This document shows positions 36,899 to 47,932 of a DNA stretch of 64,000 nucleotides, piece by piece (positions within the stretch are counted from its first letter, which is position 1; every line of letters starts with the position of its first letter). The stretch is from NCBI GenBank assembly GCA_029216955.1, contig JANAVB010031417.1:14501717-14565716 (forward strand), read 5' to 3'. The position numbers and the translations under genes were made by a program. The notes under the pieces were generated by a model. It saw nothing but the letters and a program-made list of their open reading frames with translations. It was not told the DNA's origin and ran no database searches. This DNA is from Iris pallida (Eukaryota; Streptophyta; Magnoliopsida; Asparagales; Iridaceae).

Positions 36899-38901
36899 AT
36901 GGTTGCGAGCACCCGTACTGGTGGAGCTGGCCGTGGTCGTGGTGGTGGCGGCGGCGGCGGCGGTGGTGGTGGTGGTCGTGGGCGTGGGCGTGGGCGTGGT
37001 GGTAGCGGTCGTGGTCGCCAGCCGTATTCCCCGGATGTGACCTCCGATCCCGACTTGGAGAGCCCGGACACAGGCTCTTCCCGTCGTCATTCTTCCTCGG
37101 TGCCACCGACATCGTCGTCGAGGCCTGTGACTCCATCCGCTAGCGGATCCGTTCCGCCACCGGATGTACCAGCGGATGCAGCAACAGATGCAGCAGGGGG
37201 CCCAGCAGTTACTGCAGGGTGGGCCTCGGAGTACCCCGGGATTCAGTTTCATCCTGTTACCGGGGAGTACATGCGCGGACCCGCGGATCCCCCGACGCCA
37301 CCAGAGAGGCTGGTGGGCGAGTTCCGACGAGAGCTATGGCCTGCTGGTGAATCGTAAGTAAATTTAAGTTAATTTATTAAATTTGTTTCATTTATTCAAG
37401 TTAATAATCTAGTCGTTGCTTCTTTATAGGTTTTTCCCGTGGGATGCTGCCCGGATTCTAGGGCGCATTATCCGGGATAACTACCATGGCCCCTACCTCA
37501 ATTTTTCTGAGGTGCCTCAGGACATGAAGTACGTCTGGCTCGACGAGATGAGGGTATAAATCCGTCGGTGAATTATTAATTATTCTTTAAATCATTAAAT
37601 TTTTTATTACGTGATATTTGAATTTGTATGTCAGAGGACGTTCTGGTGGCCCCCCCATCGCGAGGAGGCGATCCGCAGGACCTACAAAGCCGCCGCCGGG
37701 AAGAAGATACGGGATACGGTGTACGACCTTCGTACGACGCATACGAGGAAGGACTGGATCCGGGCGGAGTACTATGAGCAAATGTTGGAGAAGATGGATA
37801 CTCCGCAGTTCAAGCTGAAATCGGAGAAAGCTAAGGCTAATCGACAGGCCGCGGGTCTGCATACGGGGGGATCAAGGCCCCACGCATCGACGCGTGCAGA
37901 TTTGGTGAGATAGCGCAAATTCAAATTCATTCTATTATTTAATTTCGTACTGTTAATATACGAAGTTAATTAAATTCTACGTATGCAGGCCCAACGGGCG
38001 GTAAAGCAGGGGAAAGAGGCGGAGACGGTCACCGCTCTCGATGTATTCGTGCATACGCATAAGAGGCGGAAGGATGGGAGCTTCGTCGACGCGAGGGCCG
38101 AGGAGACTGATGTAAGTACTTACGTTTATGAGATTTATGTTAGAAATATAATTATTGTTAAGTTAATTAGATAAACTTAGGATTCAGACTATAACTTAGG
38201 GAAACATAGGATTTAGATTATAACTTAGGAAAACTTATAGTATAAACACATTCATTGGATAGGCTGCGTATCGTGAGGCACTTAGTCGGCTTGAGATCGA
38301 GCCCCCTTCCGAGAATGTCGGCGAAACGACGCCCACCCAGACGCACTCTTCTATGGCCGCTCGCTACGATGACGTGTTCGTAGAATCCGTCGACGGCGTT
38401 AGGAAAGGGCACGTCTACGGCTTAGGTTCCATGGCTCCCTCGTTGCAGCCGTCCCCGAGATATCCACCGCCTTCGCCTCCCCCAGCGCCCCCGGTTGACG
38501 ATGTGAGGGCGCAGCTTGCGACTCTGACCTCCGCGGTATCAGATTTACGGGCGATAGTGTTGGGGTGCTATCCGTCTGCTCCCGGTCCGTCTGCTCCAGG
38601 TCCGTCTGCTGGTGCTTTCGGTTCATCTGGTGGTGCTCCCGGTCCGTCTACTGCTGCTGCCGGTGCTTCGGATCGACCTGGTCCTTCTTCCCCCGGACGG
38701 CTTTCGTTTAACCGCTCTGCGGACGCCCGCATCGTATCGGATAACACCATCTTGACGCTCCTTGACATGTTGTCGCCAGAGCAGCTACGCGCGCTTCCAG
38801 ACCATGTCTTGTCCCAAGTGCCGGCACACACGGTGGAGGAGTACATACGCAAAGCGGATGCGGCGGCACGAGCACGAGACGATCCGACGGACGGGGTTTG
38901 A
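36899..38901 (+). CDS. TnpA-like CACTA protein (Ptta/En/Spm plant transposase), intact
   Basis: This is the second CACTA gene, encoding the DNA-binding/regulatory partner expected to recognise the subterminal GCGACGG repeats. Exons are 36,899-37,353, 37,440-37,553, 37,635-37,904, 37,989-38,111 and 38,263-38,901. All have GT-AG borders, matching phases and no internal stop. The N-terminus is Gly/Arg-rich (RGRGGGG), then Ser/Pro-rich. The conserved transposase_24 core is spread over exons 2-4: FPWDAARILGRIIRDNYHGP, MKYVWLDEMR, RTFWWPPHREEAIRR, YDLRTTHTRKDWI and ALDVFVHTHKRRKDGSFVDA. A Pro-rich linker and a C-terminal segment (LLDMLSPEQLRALPDHVLSQ) follow. The start could instead be the ATG at 36,771 through an upstream exon. 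Confidence 0.9.
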
Positions 38902-39224
38902 TTTTGTTTATGTTGTTGGTTTTGTAGACATTTGGATACATTGTATGTTCGGATATTTTTTTTATGTTTGGATAATTTAATGTTGGATATTGGATATATT
39001 GTGTTGGTAATATTTTGTTGGATATTGGATACGTTGGATATTGGTGTCGGATATGGATATTTTGCATATGGATATATGGTGTTGGATATTGGATACGTTG
39101 GATATTCGTGTTGGATATGGATATATGGTGTTGTATATGGATATTTTGCATGTTTGATATTGTGTTGGATGTGTTGTATAAAAAGGAAAGAGTCTGTTTG
39201 CAGTATTTTTTTTTCAAAAATTAG
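38902..39224 (+). other. 3' flank of the TnpA-like gene
   Basis: AT-rich, with repeated TTGGATATTGGATA words (38,930-39,170) that make spurious ORFs. No gene is seen. Confidence 0.7.
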
Positions 39225-40048
39225 AAGTTAGCGACGGGCTGGCGACCACTCAGCGACGGATAGTCCGTCGCTAACTGGAGAAACTGAGGTTAGCGACGGA
39301 GTGGCGACGTAAAAACCGTCGCTACCTGGAGCATTTCAATAAAGCGACGGATTGGCGACGGACGATCCGTCGACCTGGTGCTGTTTGATGTCCATAAATT
39401 TTAGCTTTCGCGACGGATTGGCGAATAACTTACGGCGGACTGGCGACAAAGTCCCGACGGACTATCCGTCGCTAACTGTAGGAATTTAATGTATCGACGG
39501 ATTGGCGACGTAATATCCGTCGCTACCTGGAGAATTTTATATTGAGCGACGGTTTAGCGACGGAATGTCCGTCGACCTGGTTCTGTTTGATGTCCATAAA
39601 TTTTGCAGTTAGCGACGGATGTTTTGTCGCTAATACGACGCTAATCCGTCGTACACCTCGGCGGATTAGCGACGGCATAACGACGACCTGCCGTATGGGA
39701 AAATCTCTGATACGCTTTTACCGACAAATTTACGACGGATTAGCGACGGATATTGCGTATCAGAAAATCACTGATACGGTTTTGCCGACTCTTTAGCGAC
39801 GGAGTTTTCCGTCGCTAACCCTATATCCTGATACATGTTTTGACGAAAGCTAGTCGGTAATCCGTCGCTATATATATTTAAATGCGCCGACGGTATTCCG
39901 TCGCTAAGTCGTCGCTGAGCGACGGAGTAGCGACGGATATGTTTTAGCGACGAGGTTATTCCCGACGGCTGTTTTACCAAAATATTCGTCAGTAATCCGT
40001 CGGTATTTATTTTTGGCGACGGACTACCGACGGATAAGGCCGTTGGTA
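39225..40048. repeat. CACTA right subterminal repeats
   Basis: More than 800 bp packed with GCGACGGA / TCCGTCGCTA in both orientations, longer than the left array. It occupies everything between the 3' end of the TnpA-like gene region and the right terminus. Confidence 0.93.
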
Positions 40049-40179
40049 AATCCATGTATTTTGGTAGTGTAAACATAGATATGTTACTTGCTATTATAAA
40101 ATGATTGCTTGCTCAAATTGCTTGTACTTGGAATAGTTTAGCTCTGATATTTCTATCCTGCTTGGATTTGAAATTTCGA

Positions 40180-40208
40180 GGACGGAATTTTTCTAAGGAG
40201 GGTAAAGA
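40180..40208 (+). promoter_or_regulatory. Polypurine tract before the 3' LTR
   Basis: GGACGGAATTTTTCTAAGG followed by AGGGTAAAGA lies immediately before TGTCAC at 40,209. It is the expected plus-strand priming site. The segment 40,073-40,179 is the remaining 3' untranslated DNA of the element. Confidence 0.75.
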
Positions 40209-40278
40209 TGTCACTTCCCGTTCCCAGAATACGTATTTTTAATGCATGTACTGCTTAAATGTATTTATTTAATATTTA

Positions 40279-40501
40279 GGGATTTTTTGACTTTCATCCC
40301 ACTTGTTAATATAAATTTGTACTTGCATCCCACTTTTTAATTTTATTTGACTTACATCCCACTTTTTGTCACGAAAAATATTTTTCGTAACAAAATAAAT
40401 ACCTTTCGTGACAAAAAGTGGGATATGAGTCTAAAAAAATTAAAAAGTGGGATGTAATTATAAATTTATATTAACAAGTGGGATGAAAGTCAAAATTTTC
40501 C
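40279..40501. mobile_element. 223-bp MITE in the 3' LTR with 9-bp TSD
   Basis: The inverted ends GGGATTTTTTGACTTTCATC and GGAAAATTTTGACTTTCATC (inverse of the right end) extend inward about 40 bp through CCCACTTGTTAATATAAATTT. The TSD TAATATTTA lies at 40,270-40,278 and 40,502-40,510. The 5' LTR has the empty site. A 9-bp TSD indicates a Mutator-type family. Confidence 0.97.
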
Positions 40502-41179
40502 TAATATTTATCATGTATTATTCTGTATTTAAATTCCTTTAATTTTACGTTAATTATTTTTCTGTATTTTACTTTTCTGCATTTTACTTTCTGCATCTTT
40601 ATTCTCTGCTTTTACTTTGCTTTTGGGTTCGGCCTAGATTGGTTTATTTTTGGTTTTTCTTGGTTCATCATGAACCGAACCCAACTCCCCACCTACCACC
40701 ACTCCTTCATTTAAAACCCTAAAACACTTTCTCTCTCTTCATTCATTACTTCTCCTTCACCATTACTCCTCTTCTTCCTCCATTACTCCTCCCCACCTAC
40801 CTAGCGGCATAGGCAAGTGCCAACTTACTTCTTGATGGATCTCCATTTTTTTGTTCCATTGTCTTCCTCTCAAGATTCTTAGATACTTTAGTATTTAGTA
40901 TTTACAATTTCCATGGCTCATTTCATGTAGATCTAAGTTTAATGCATTTTAGATTTTTTAGGTTTTGATCTAGTAACTTTGTTATTTTTCAAGTTTTGAT
41001 GGTTCCATGTTGTAGAGAATTTCGTTCTACCCCATTTTGACCTATGGAAGTCCAGATTTAGGCTTGGAACGAAGGATTTAGAGAGTTTGGAAGCAATGGC
41101 TTCTATGGCTTCTATGGTTCTGATTCTCGAAAAATAGAGAAGAAGAACAGTACTTGATCGCATGAACTTTCATGCAGCA

Positions 41180-41525
41180 AGTTTCATTCCTGGCCGCATG
41201 AGCATTCCTGACCGCATGAGCATTCCTGGCCGCATGAGCAATCCTGGCCGCATAAGCATTCCTGGCCGCATGAGCAATCCTGGCCGCATGAGCATTTTTG
41301 GCCGCATGAGCATTCCTGGTCGCATGAGCAATCCTGGCCGCATGAGCAATCCTGGCCGTATGAGCATTCCTGGTCGTATGAGCAATCCTGGCTGCATGAG
41401 CATTCCTAGCCGCATGAGCATTTCTGGCCGCATGAGCAATCCTGGCCGCATGAGCATTCCTGGCCGCATGAGCAATCCTAGCCGCATGAGCATTCCTGGC
41501 CGCATGAGCATTCCTGGCCGCATGA
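41180..41525 (+). repeat. 18-bp minisatellite in the 3' LTR
   Basis: The same CGCATGAGCAWTCCTGGC units as in the 5' LTR, with several point variants (TCCTGGT, TTTTTGG) and a different order of the two unit types. Confidence 0.92.
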
Positions 41526-43182
41526 ACTCTAGCCCATAATGCCTTTTTGGCTGATTCTGTCCCGAATTTGGCATTAATTAACATTGATTGTTATCCTGAT
41601 TAATAATTGATCATGCGTTCTTAGATGGAACTAAGAGACTGGCTAGTCGTCTTATTAAATTGAATGAATGAGACACGTTCATATGAACTATGAACTATTA
41701 CAATCGACTGGCTGATCCCGAATATTGGCATATAGATACATGCAGGCTTTAATTTATTTATCTATTTTACAAAAGCAGCATGTGTACTTTATGGTCAAGG
41801 CATGATTATTCCGTGGCTAGTTTTGATTGTTGCATTACGCTATGTCAGACCTATAACCTAACCGCACGGGTATCGTTGTAGAGATGTGCATATCGTACCC
41901 CGTACGAAAGTACTCATTCTGAATGACCATGATCCATGACATGGGATTTCACTCAACATAGAGGCTACTAAGTTAAATAAAATAATGATTGCATGGAGAG
42001 AATGGATTCTCGAGTTCTTACATAGCAGCCCTCTTTGGGACTATTAAGTGCCCGACAGGCCGGCTGGTTCCCACAGATGCTGCAAATCTACCACACGGGC
42101 AGGAGGCGGTATCTGCTTATATTATTTATGGTATATTATATATTGATGACGGACGTCCCGCTGGGACTCGTCTAATTCATGATTGGCGCAATTGATTGAT
42201 TGGGTAGACTAGCCTTGCTCGTACATAGTAAGAACTGATGAATCCCTATTGCATAATTCCAGGATAACTGGAACTCACAGTAGCAAGCCGTAGTAGTTGT
42301 ATGGCCGTTTAAATTGATTTGTTTGTGTACTGTATCTACTCTGTTAACTAACTGAGATGATCAGAATGTCAGGGCATGACGGGCCAACTTCTGTCCTTGT
42401 TTGGTTGGGAGGTTGGTTCGAAGTGTCATGATGTTATGCGAATCCCAGTGGCAAGCAGAGATCTACTTATCATATTTTCTTATTACTGGTTCCAGTTTCT
42501 CATATCGTGCTTCCTTGCGGTACTTGCTATTAGAGGTCTAACCTCTCTGGTTTTGCATGGCCAGATTTTGAGCCAGTCCCCGAGGACTCAGCTTACTTCC
42601 ACCTCCAAGATGGTCAATACTAGAGGAATGATCGCAGGAGGACTCGAGTGGGTTCCTTACTTCCCCGCTCGTTTTGTTACTTACTTTATATTTTGCCGTT
42701 TGGCACCGACATGTTAGTCGGATCGTCTTGTACTTACTTTTACATAATTGTAACTAAGTCAGGCTGCAGCTGATAAACAATTGTGTATACCTTGCTTAAT
42801 CATCTGGCTATGCATGTTTTGTGAAGCCAGATATCAAGAACATTTTGACTGAGCGTTTGGGACGCCTTACTGCTTTATCTTACATGTTCTCAATTTCTGT
42901 TTCGTGTTTGAATGATTGAGACAATAGATGTGAAGTGACCATAGCGAGACTTTCATGTAGTATGCACCCCCTCGTCATTTAGACAACATTGATCGTATTA
43001 TACGGTATTGATCTACCCGTAATACGTAGCTGGCTGAGTCATTCCCCCGCTCTCCGGTATTCTGGTTCTGGGGCGTAATAATTTGCCACGTCAGCTGCCA
43101 GATCAACATATCACGTCAGCTGCCACGTAAGGATGGACAGTTTGAAAGTGCAATTTGGAGGTACAAAAAGAATTATTCAGAA

Positions 43183-44390
43183 AGAAACAACTTCCATCAA
43201 GGCAACAACACAACCTTTTCGTCTTTCTTGTACCTCTGCCACGTGGCCCTCTTTTGATGGCTCATAAAAAATCTTGAGTGATTCTAGGAGCAAGCATAAT
43301 TTTAAGGAAACAACTTCCAACAACACAACTTTTTCGTCTTCTGGGTATATATATTATTAAATTGTATGGCTAATAGCGCATGAGGAAGCATGCAACAGCA
43401 TTCTCCACGTGGCCCTCTTCTGTAGGATAACGCATGCAGCAGCATTTAATGCTACGCAACCCTATTGTCTTGTTATGTGTTGTGTATCCTATGTGGCATA
43501 AGGCAGAAGACAATATCTTGCATAGGCGGCAAGATTATATTCACAAATGACAATAAGTTTAAAAAGTCATCTCCAATGCAAAAAAGTATTGAGAAGACAA
43601 TACAAAGTAATTTTTTACAACTTCCAAGACAACTTTTACTCTTCTAATGATATGGTATCAGTGTTTATTATTAAATTGTGTAGGATAACGCATGCAACAG
43701 CATTTAATGCTATGGGATCTGTTGTGTAAAGAACACAACCTGTGAGAGAGAACCCGAGAGAGAGAGAGAGAGAAAGAGAGTGTGGGAGATGGGATAAAGA
43801 GAAAGGATCGAGCTCGACTAGATTTTTAAACTTAAAATTCAATTTTTGGTTTTCATTACTAATAACTAGTTCGCACGTACGAGTTTAGACGAACACTAAC
43901 CGAGCCCCGAGCAACGTGACATCAGCTAGCTAGGTTTCTAATACCGTGGCATTCCTGTTAATTTAAAATTTATAATATTATTGAAACTAATATTAATACT
44001 AAACTTAAAATAGTTTTTGATTTAACATTTACTTCAAACTAGTTAAAGTTAAAATTGCATTCTTTTTTATTTAAAATGTAATTGGAACTACAATTAATAT
44101 TAACATTCGCTTGACCCGTAGTTTAAGTCGTATTTCACTGCTTCTTGCTTAAGTCTATGCACCCAAAGAACTTGATTGTTCAAGTCGAACCCGTGCACAA
44201 CACGTTCCCTCGATGCAAGGCTTGACGTAGCCCTTGCTTGTCATGTCGTTGCATGAACACATTAGAAAAGAGTTTTGTTGGACTATCGAAGTATAGCAAG
44301 CACCGTCTCGTGTCACGTGCATTTGTTAAGCAGTAAAAGGGTGTGAAGGCCACTGGCAATGTCAAGCCATCACGGACTATAGCTGGGTTA
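43183..44390. other. Non-coding DNA right of the split MITE
   Basis: No gene is seen. A 20-bp word (GGATAACGCATGCARCAGCA) with TTTAATGCTA is repeated at 43,425-43,455 and 43,682-43,713, and CACGTGGCCCTCTTYTG at 43,238 and 43,408. A GA-rich tract lies at 43,745-43,780. If the MITE and its cargo are removed, this DNA would lie just upstream of the minus-strand transposase gene and may be its original promoter region. Confidence 0.6.
43950..44020. repeat. Short segment repeated at 47,265-47,325
   Basis: CTGTTAATTTAAAATTTAYA followed by ATATWATTGAAACTAATATTA occurs at both sites in the same orientation. At the second site it is cut by a MITE. Confidence 0.75.
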
Positions 44391-44394
44391 GACG

Positions 44395-45020
44395 GCGACC
44401 CTTTTGCGACGGGGCGAATCGGTCCCTTGGCCTAGGAATGCATTGGTTGAAGGAGCAATACACAAGAATAGACTGTCATATTGGCAAGATTATTTTTGGT
44501 ATTCCCGGTGAGGCAGAGTTTTTATTTTCCGGTGAGGCAGAGTTTTCACCGTCGACTTGATTCCAGGGACGGCACCAGTATCAGAGAGAGTCTACATGAT
44601 GGCACCTTCAAAGTTGGAAATCTTGTACAAGATGATTGAAGAACTCAGAACCAAAGGATTCATTCGTACTAGTGGATCGCCTTGGGGAGCACCGATACTT
44701 CTTGTGAAGAATAAAGATGGTACGTCAAGATTATGTGTTGATTATCGTACATTGATGACTTATTTGATCAGCTCAAGGGAGCGGTTATATTCTCGAATAT
44801 TTACTTGCGGTCATGAGGGTACCACCAGATCAGAGTCAGAGAGCAAGTCATCCCGAAGACATCATTCAGATCGAGGTATGGACATTGGGAGTTCCTTGTT
44901 ATGCCATTTGGAGCGACCAATGTGCCAGCCGTATTCATGGACCCCATGAATCGTATCTTCATGCACTATTTGGATCTGTTCGTGATAGTGTTCATAGACG
45001 ACATCTTAGTCTATAGCTGT
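44395..45020 (+). pseudogene. Fragment of another Ty3/gypsy polyprotein (protease end to RT)
   Basis: Translation gives GMHWLKEQYTRIDCHIG and a GIPGEAEFLF spacer (with a short duplication of GEAEF). RT follows: [59 protein letters not shown] and catalytic FIDDILVYS. Frameshifts at about 44,755-44,900 break the fragment and it ends at about 45,020 in foldback DNA. Sequence details differ from the larger gypsy element, so it is a separate lineage. Confidence 0.88.
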
Positions 45021-45061
45021 AGTTCCCCGTCCCTACATCATGCCCCATACTTCGTCTACGG

Positions 45062-45814
45062 GGTGCATGAGAAAGGAACACTGTCGCTATCGATTTGGTC
45101 GGGACCGATAGGTCGGGATCGATCGACTCGATCGCACGAGAACGGTTGAATTAAGATCCATTCTCTCGCCTGAAGTAAACTCAAGGTGAGTGGCTGACCC
45201 TTCTCTTCTCAACCCCTTTCCTAGGTAAATCGATAATGTTGTTGCGAATGAAAGGATAAATGCAAAGGCACGAACACGGGAAAAGGATTGAGTTTTCAAA
45301 GATAATGTAGTCTATGCCTTAATAACTAAAATGAAAATATGTCTTCGTACGGTTATGGACAACTTGTCGACAAGGCGGTAGTTTCCTCGAGCAGCAACCC
45401 GGGGCCACGGGACCGTTTCGACCTAGGAGAAAACAGGGTATAGTCGTGCATAAGGTTTCATCACAGGTTAAGCGGGGACTTGCAATGGAGCTAGCTACTT
45501 GCATTAAAAGGACCCCGATTAACAAAGCTATATGTCCAGGATGGCTTGTGATGCCAGTGACGTCGAAGAGGGACGAGGTGAAGGAGGTCAGCCACTCGCC
45601 TTAGACTTGCTTCAAGCGAGCGACTGGTTGGCTGCGCTGACGTCGCCGACGCGATCACCTGCAACCCGCTGAATATGGGACTTGGTTCCAGAGAAGCCAT
45701 TCCATAACGTAGAATGGATCTTAATTCAACCGTTCCCGTTCGATCGACCCGACCGATTTCGACCTATCGGTCCCAACTGAATCGGTAGCGACATTGTTCC
45801 TTTCTCGCACATCC
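45062..45814. repeat. Foldback repeat of about 750 bp
   Basis: Left arm 45,065-45,205 and right arm 45,575-45,812 are inverse copies, for example GAGAAAGGAACAMTGTCGCTA, GGGACCGATAGGTCG, GAACGGTTGAATTAAGATCC and GAGTGGCTGACC. The right arm carries an extra block of about 100 bp (GTCGGCGACGTCAGCGCAGC). The loop has no gene. Confidence 0.85.
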
Positions 45815-46160
45815 TGTCACGACCCGTACCCAGAGTAAGGGCATGAGTGCATGACAGCGTCCCAGCTTACACCGCAGAAACGGCGTAGAATGCTGTCTAG
45901 GTCTACTATCTAACAACAGTTATAATATCAAAACCTGTCGAGAACGGTCAACTCCGAATGGAGGACAAGCAATGAGAATATAATATACTCAATCACAAAC
46001 TCTAAGAAATATAGATGATACCGAAAGATAAGGACAACAAGATATGAAATATCATCCAAAAGATCCAACACAAATAATACAAGTCTAGAGTCAACAATCT
46101 CAATACAATACTAAAATAATATTTGAATCTATGAATCGAATCGATGCAAAGGATAAGTCC
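45815..46160 (+). repeat. Candidate LTR start fragment
   Basis: TGTCACGACCCGTACCCAGA is the kind of start seen in plant Tekay-like LTRs. No matching end or second copy is visible, so this is a fragment or a coincidence. Confidence 0.35.
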
Positions 46161-47316
46161 CGTTTGAGCAAGTACTGATTTTAGTTGATCTGGTGTGCAA
46201 ACTATGCTTTTACGCTGGACGATAAGAGGTCGACATTTTGCCTTATTCAGTAAAGTGTCCGCAAAATCAAATCGTCGCCTTGCAACGGAGTGTGGCATGG
46301 GCACGGTAGGCCAAATCAACCGAGTAGTTCAAATGAGGGAATTATATATGGTATTTATGGTGCACATCATTAGGATGGGTTACGACCGTCCAGTGTTGTG
46401 ATAAGCTATGATATCAGTAAGTTTGGGATCCTTCGGATATTGGGCTAGCAACCCGTATCGAAGCGATCATAGGCTTACACATAACATGCCAAAGATGTAT
46501 TACGGTACGGAACACCGTGACCTTCATATAGATAGGGCCGGTGGGCTGAGATTAGCGCTGGGTGCAGGCGCAGGGCCTGCTACCCTTATGCATATGTTTA
46601 AGTTTACGGTTGGTTGGTTGAGTGAAATGATATGATTTCTTATGTAAAGTTCTAACCTTGCAGGCTAGGCAAAATGGGACAGAGATGAGCACGATCACTA
46701 TGTTTATGTTAAGATTATGTCTAACTGTATCTGCCGCAGGGACACGGTAGTAGACAAGTTCAGGATATGTTCGGCTCGAGACGGGGCTCGGCTTGGATGT
46801 GCCGAGGCATGGAGTCCTTAGCGTTCAAGAGGAGCTACCGCATTGGCGTTCGGACTTGCGACATGGAGATGTTCAGCCGAAGACTACTTGTTGGCTATAA
46901 AGAGGCATAATGTATAGAACAATGTAATCCTTTGTGAGCTAGAGAGATCATGAGCGTTGTAGCCAATTGGCATGTTAAGTTGGGCTATTCAGAGCCATTG
47001 TAACCTTTAGTTCATTATCAATAAAAGGAATTCTTGTTGTATACTACGTTTTCCTTCCGCTGCTTATGTTATCAATTTGAGCTATAAATACTATTGTGAA
47101 TCTGTTATCTTGCCTTGCACGAGCGCAACTCCAGGCTCGTGCGGCATCACGCCCAAGCGAGGACGATGATTCGGGTAAAAACTTGATAATGATGAAGACG
47201 GTATCTCGGTCGACAATCGTAAGTATCGAGGTATGATCGGGAAAATTTAACAGTAGCATTAATATTAAATCTACATTGGCTTTTCTGTTAATTTAAAATT
47301 TACAATATAATTGAAA
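46161..47316. other. Unassigned DNA
   Basis: No recognisable protein. The short frames at 46,195-46,401 and 46,408-46,635 have no features that I know. A poly-A signal-like AATAAAAGG lies near 47,021. It could be the tail of an LTR or transcript, but nothing proves this. Confidence 0.4.
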
Positions 47317-47325
47317 CTAATATTA

Positions 47326-47757
47326 CAAAAATGCTATTTGGCTCCCAAAAAATTTGGGTGATACCATCTTCCATTATGTGGCATATGACATGGTTGCTAA
47401 CATGACAGCTGACATGGCAAAATTTAACAATAAAATTAATATTAAAATTAACATTAATAGTAAATAAATAATTTAATATTAAATTAACATTAATTAATAT
47501 TAACATTAATATTAATATTAACATTAATATTAATATTAATATTAACATTAACATTAACATTAACATTAGCATTAACATTAACATTAATATTAATATTAAT
47601 ATTAATATTGACATTAATATTAACATTAAAAAAATTGGATAATTAATTTTTGGGGTTAAAATTTGCCATGTCAGCTGTTATGTCATCTGCCATGTCAGAT
47701 GTCACATAATGAGAGATGGCATCACCCAAATATGTTGGGAGCCCAAACGACTAATTG
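47326..47757. mobile_element. 432-bp MULE-type MITE with perfect 9-bp TSD
   Basis: The ends are CAAAAATGCTATTTGGCTCCC and the inverse CAATTAGTCGTTTGGGCTCC. The inverted arms continue with TTTGGGTGATRCCATC, ATTATGTGRCAT and GCTGACATGGCAAA, around a core of TTAATATTAA repeats. The TSD CTAATATTA is exact at 47,317-47,325 and 47,758-47,766. Confidence 0.95.
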
Positions 47758-47932
47758 CTAATATTAATACAGTGGCATTACCATTATTTTCCAATAGATT
47801 CGTGCCTTGTTCAGTCACACCCCTCCACGAGCGGGTTACACTCCCGAAACGAGGGGTTAAATAGTCTTTTTCAAAGAAGAGAACCCATCCGACTAGAGAG
47901 AAACAAAGGAGAGAAGAAGAAGAACAGTCGCA

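Larger units (their letters stand above)
30030..40069 (+). mobile_element. CACTA (En/Spm) DNA transposon, complete, 10,040 bp
   Basis: The termini are CACTACCAAA at 30,030 and its inverse TTTGGTAGTG ending at 40,069, flanked by a 3-bp duplication TAA (30,027-30,029 and 40,070-40,072). It has subterminal arrays of TAGCGACGG motifs at both ends, a spliced TnpD (tnp2) gene and a TnpA-like gene. It lies in the 3' untranslated part of the gypsy element and is therefore younger than it. Confidence 0.98.
22316..43080 (+). mobile_element. Ty3/gypsy LTR retrotransposon, Tekay/Del-like chromovirus
   Basis: Two long homologous LTRs start TGTCAC and flank gag, protease, RT, RNase H, integrase and a chromodomain-like C-terminus, all on the plus strand. 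The candidate TSD is AATTG (22,311-22,315) against ATTTG (43,081-43,085), one mismatch. The span is 20.8 kb, of which 10.04 kb is a later CACTA insertion and 0.23 kb a MITE, so the element itself was about 10.5 kb. All ORFs carry stops; it is a dead copy. Confidence 0.96.
40209..43080 (+). repeat. 3' LTR of the gypsy element
   Basis: It begins TGTCACTTCCCGTTCCCAGA and ends GGTTCTGGGGCGTAATA (2,872 bp). Once the 223-bp MITE and its 9-bp duplication are removed it is close to the 5' LTR in length. The last five bases, TAATA, replace TGACA by one G-to-A and one C-to-T change. Confidence 0.93.
21982..43182. mobile_element. MULE-type MITE (~430 bp net) split by the gypsy element
   Basis: The left part (about 21,982-22,315) starts AATGCTATTCGTACCTCCAA, continues with ATGTGGCAT and CATCTGACATG blocks and ends in a TTAATGTTAATATTAA core. 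The right part (43,081 to about 43,182) gives GCCACGTCAGCTGCC and the inverse terminus GGAGGTACAAAAAGAATTA. The order and block types match the intact 432-bp MITE at 47,326-47,757. A 9-bp flank match (AGAAGAAAG against AGAAAGAAA) is imperfect. Confidence 0.7.

Noticed and set aside
39225..40048. CRISPR-like regular repeats
   Set aside because: These are CACTA subterminal motifs with irregular spacing and both orientations, in a plant nuclear sequence.
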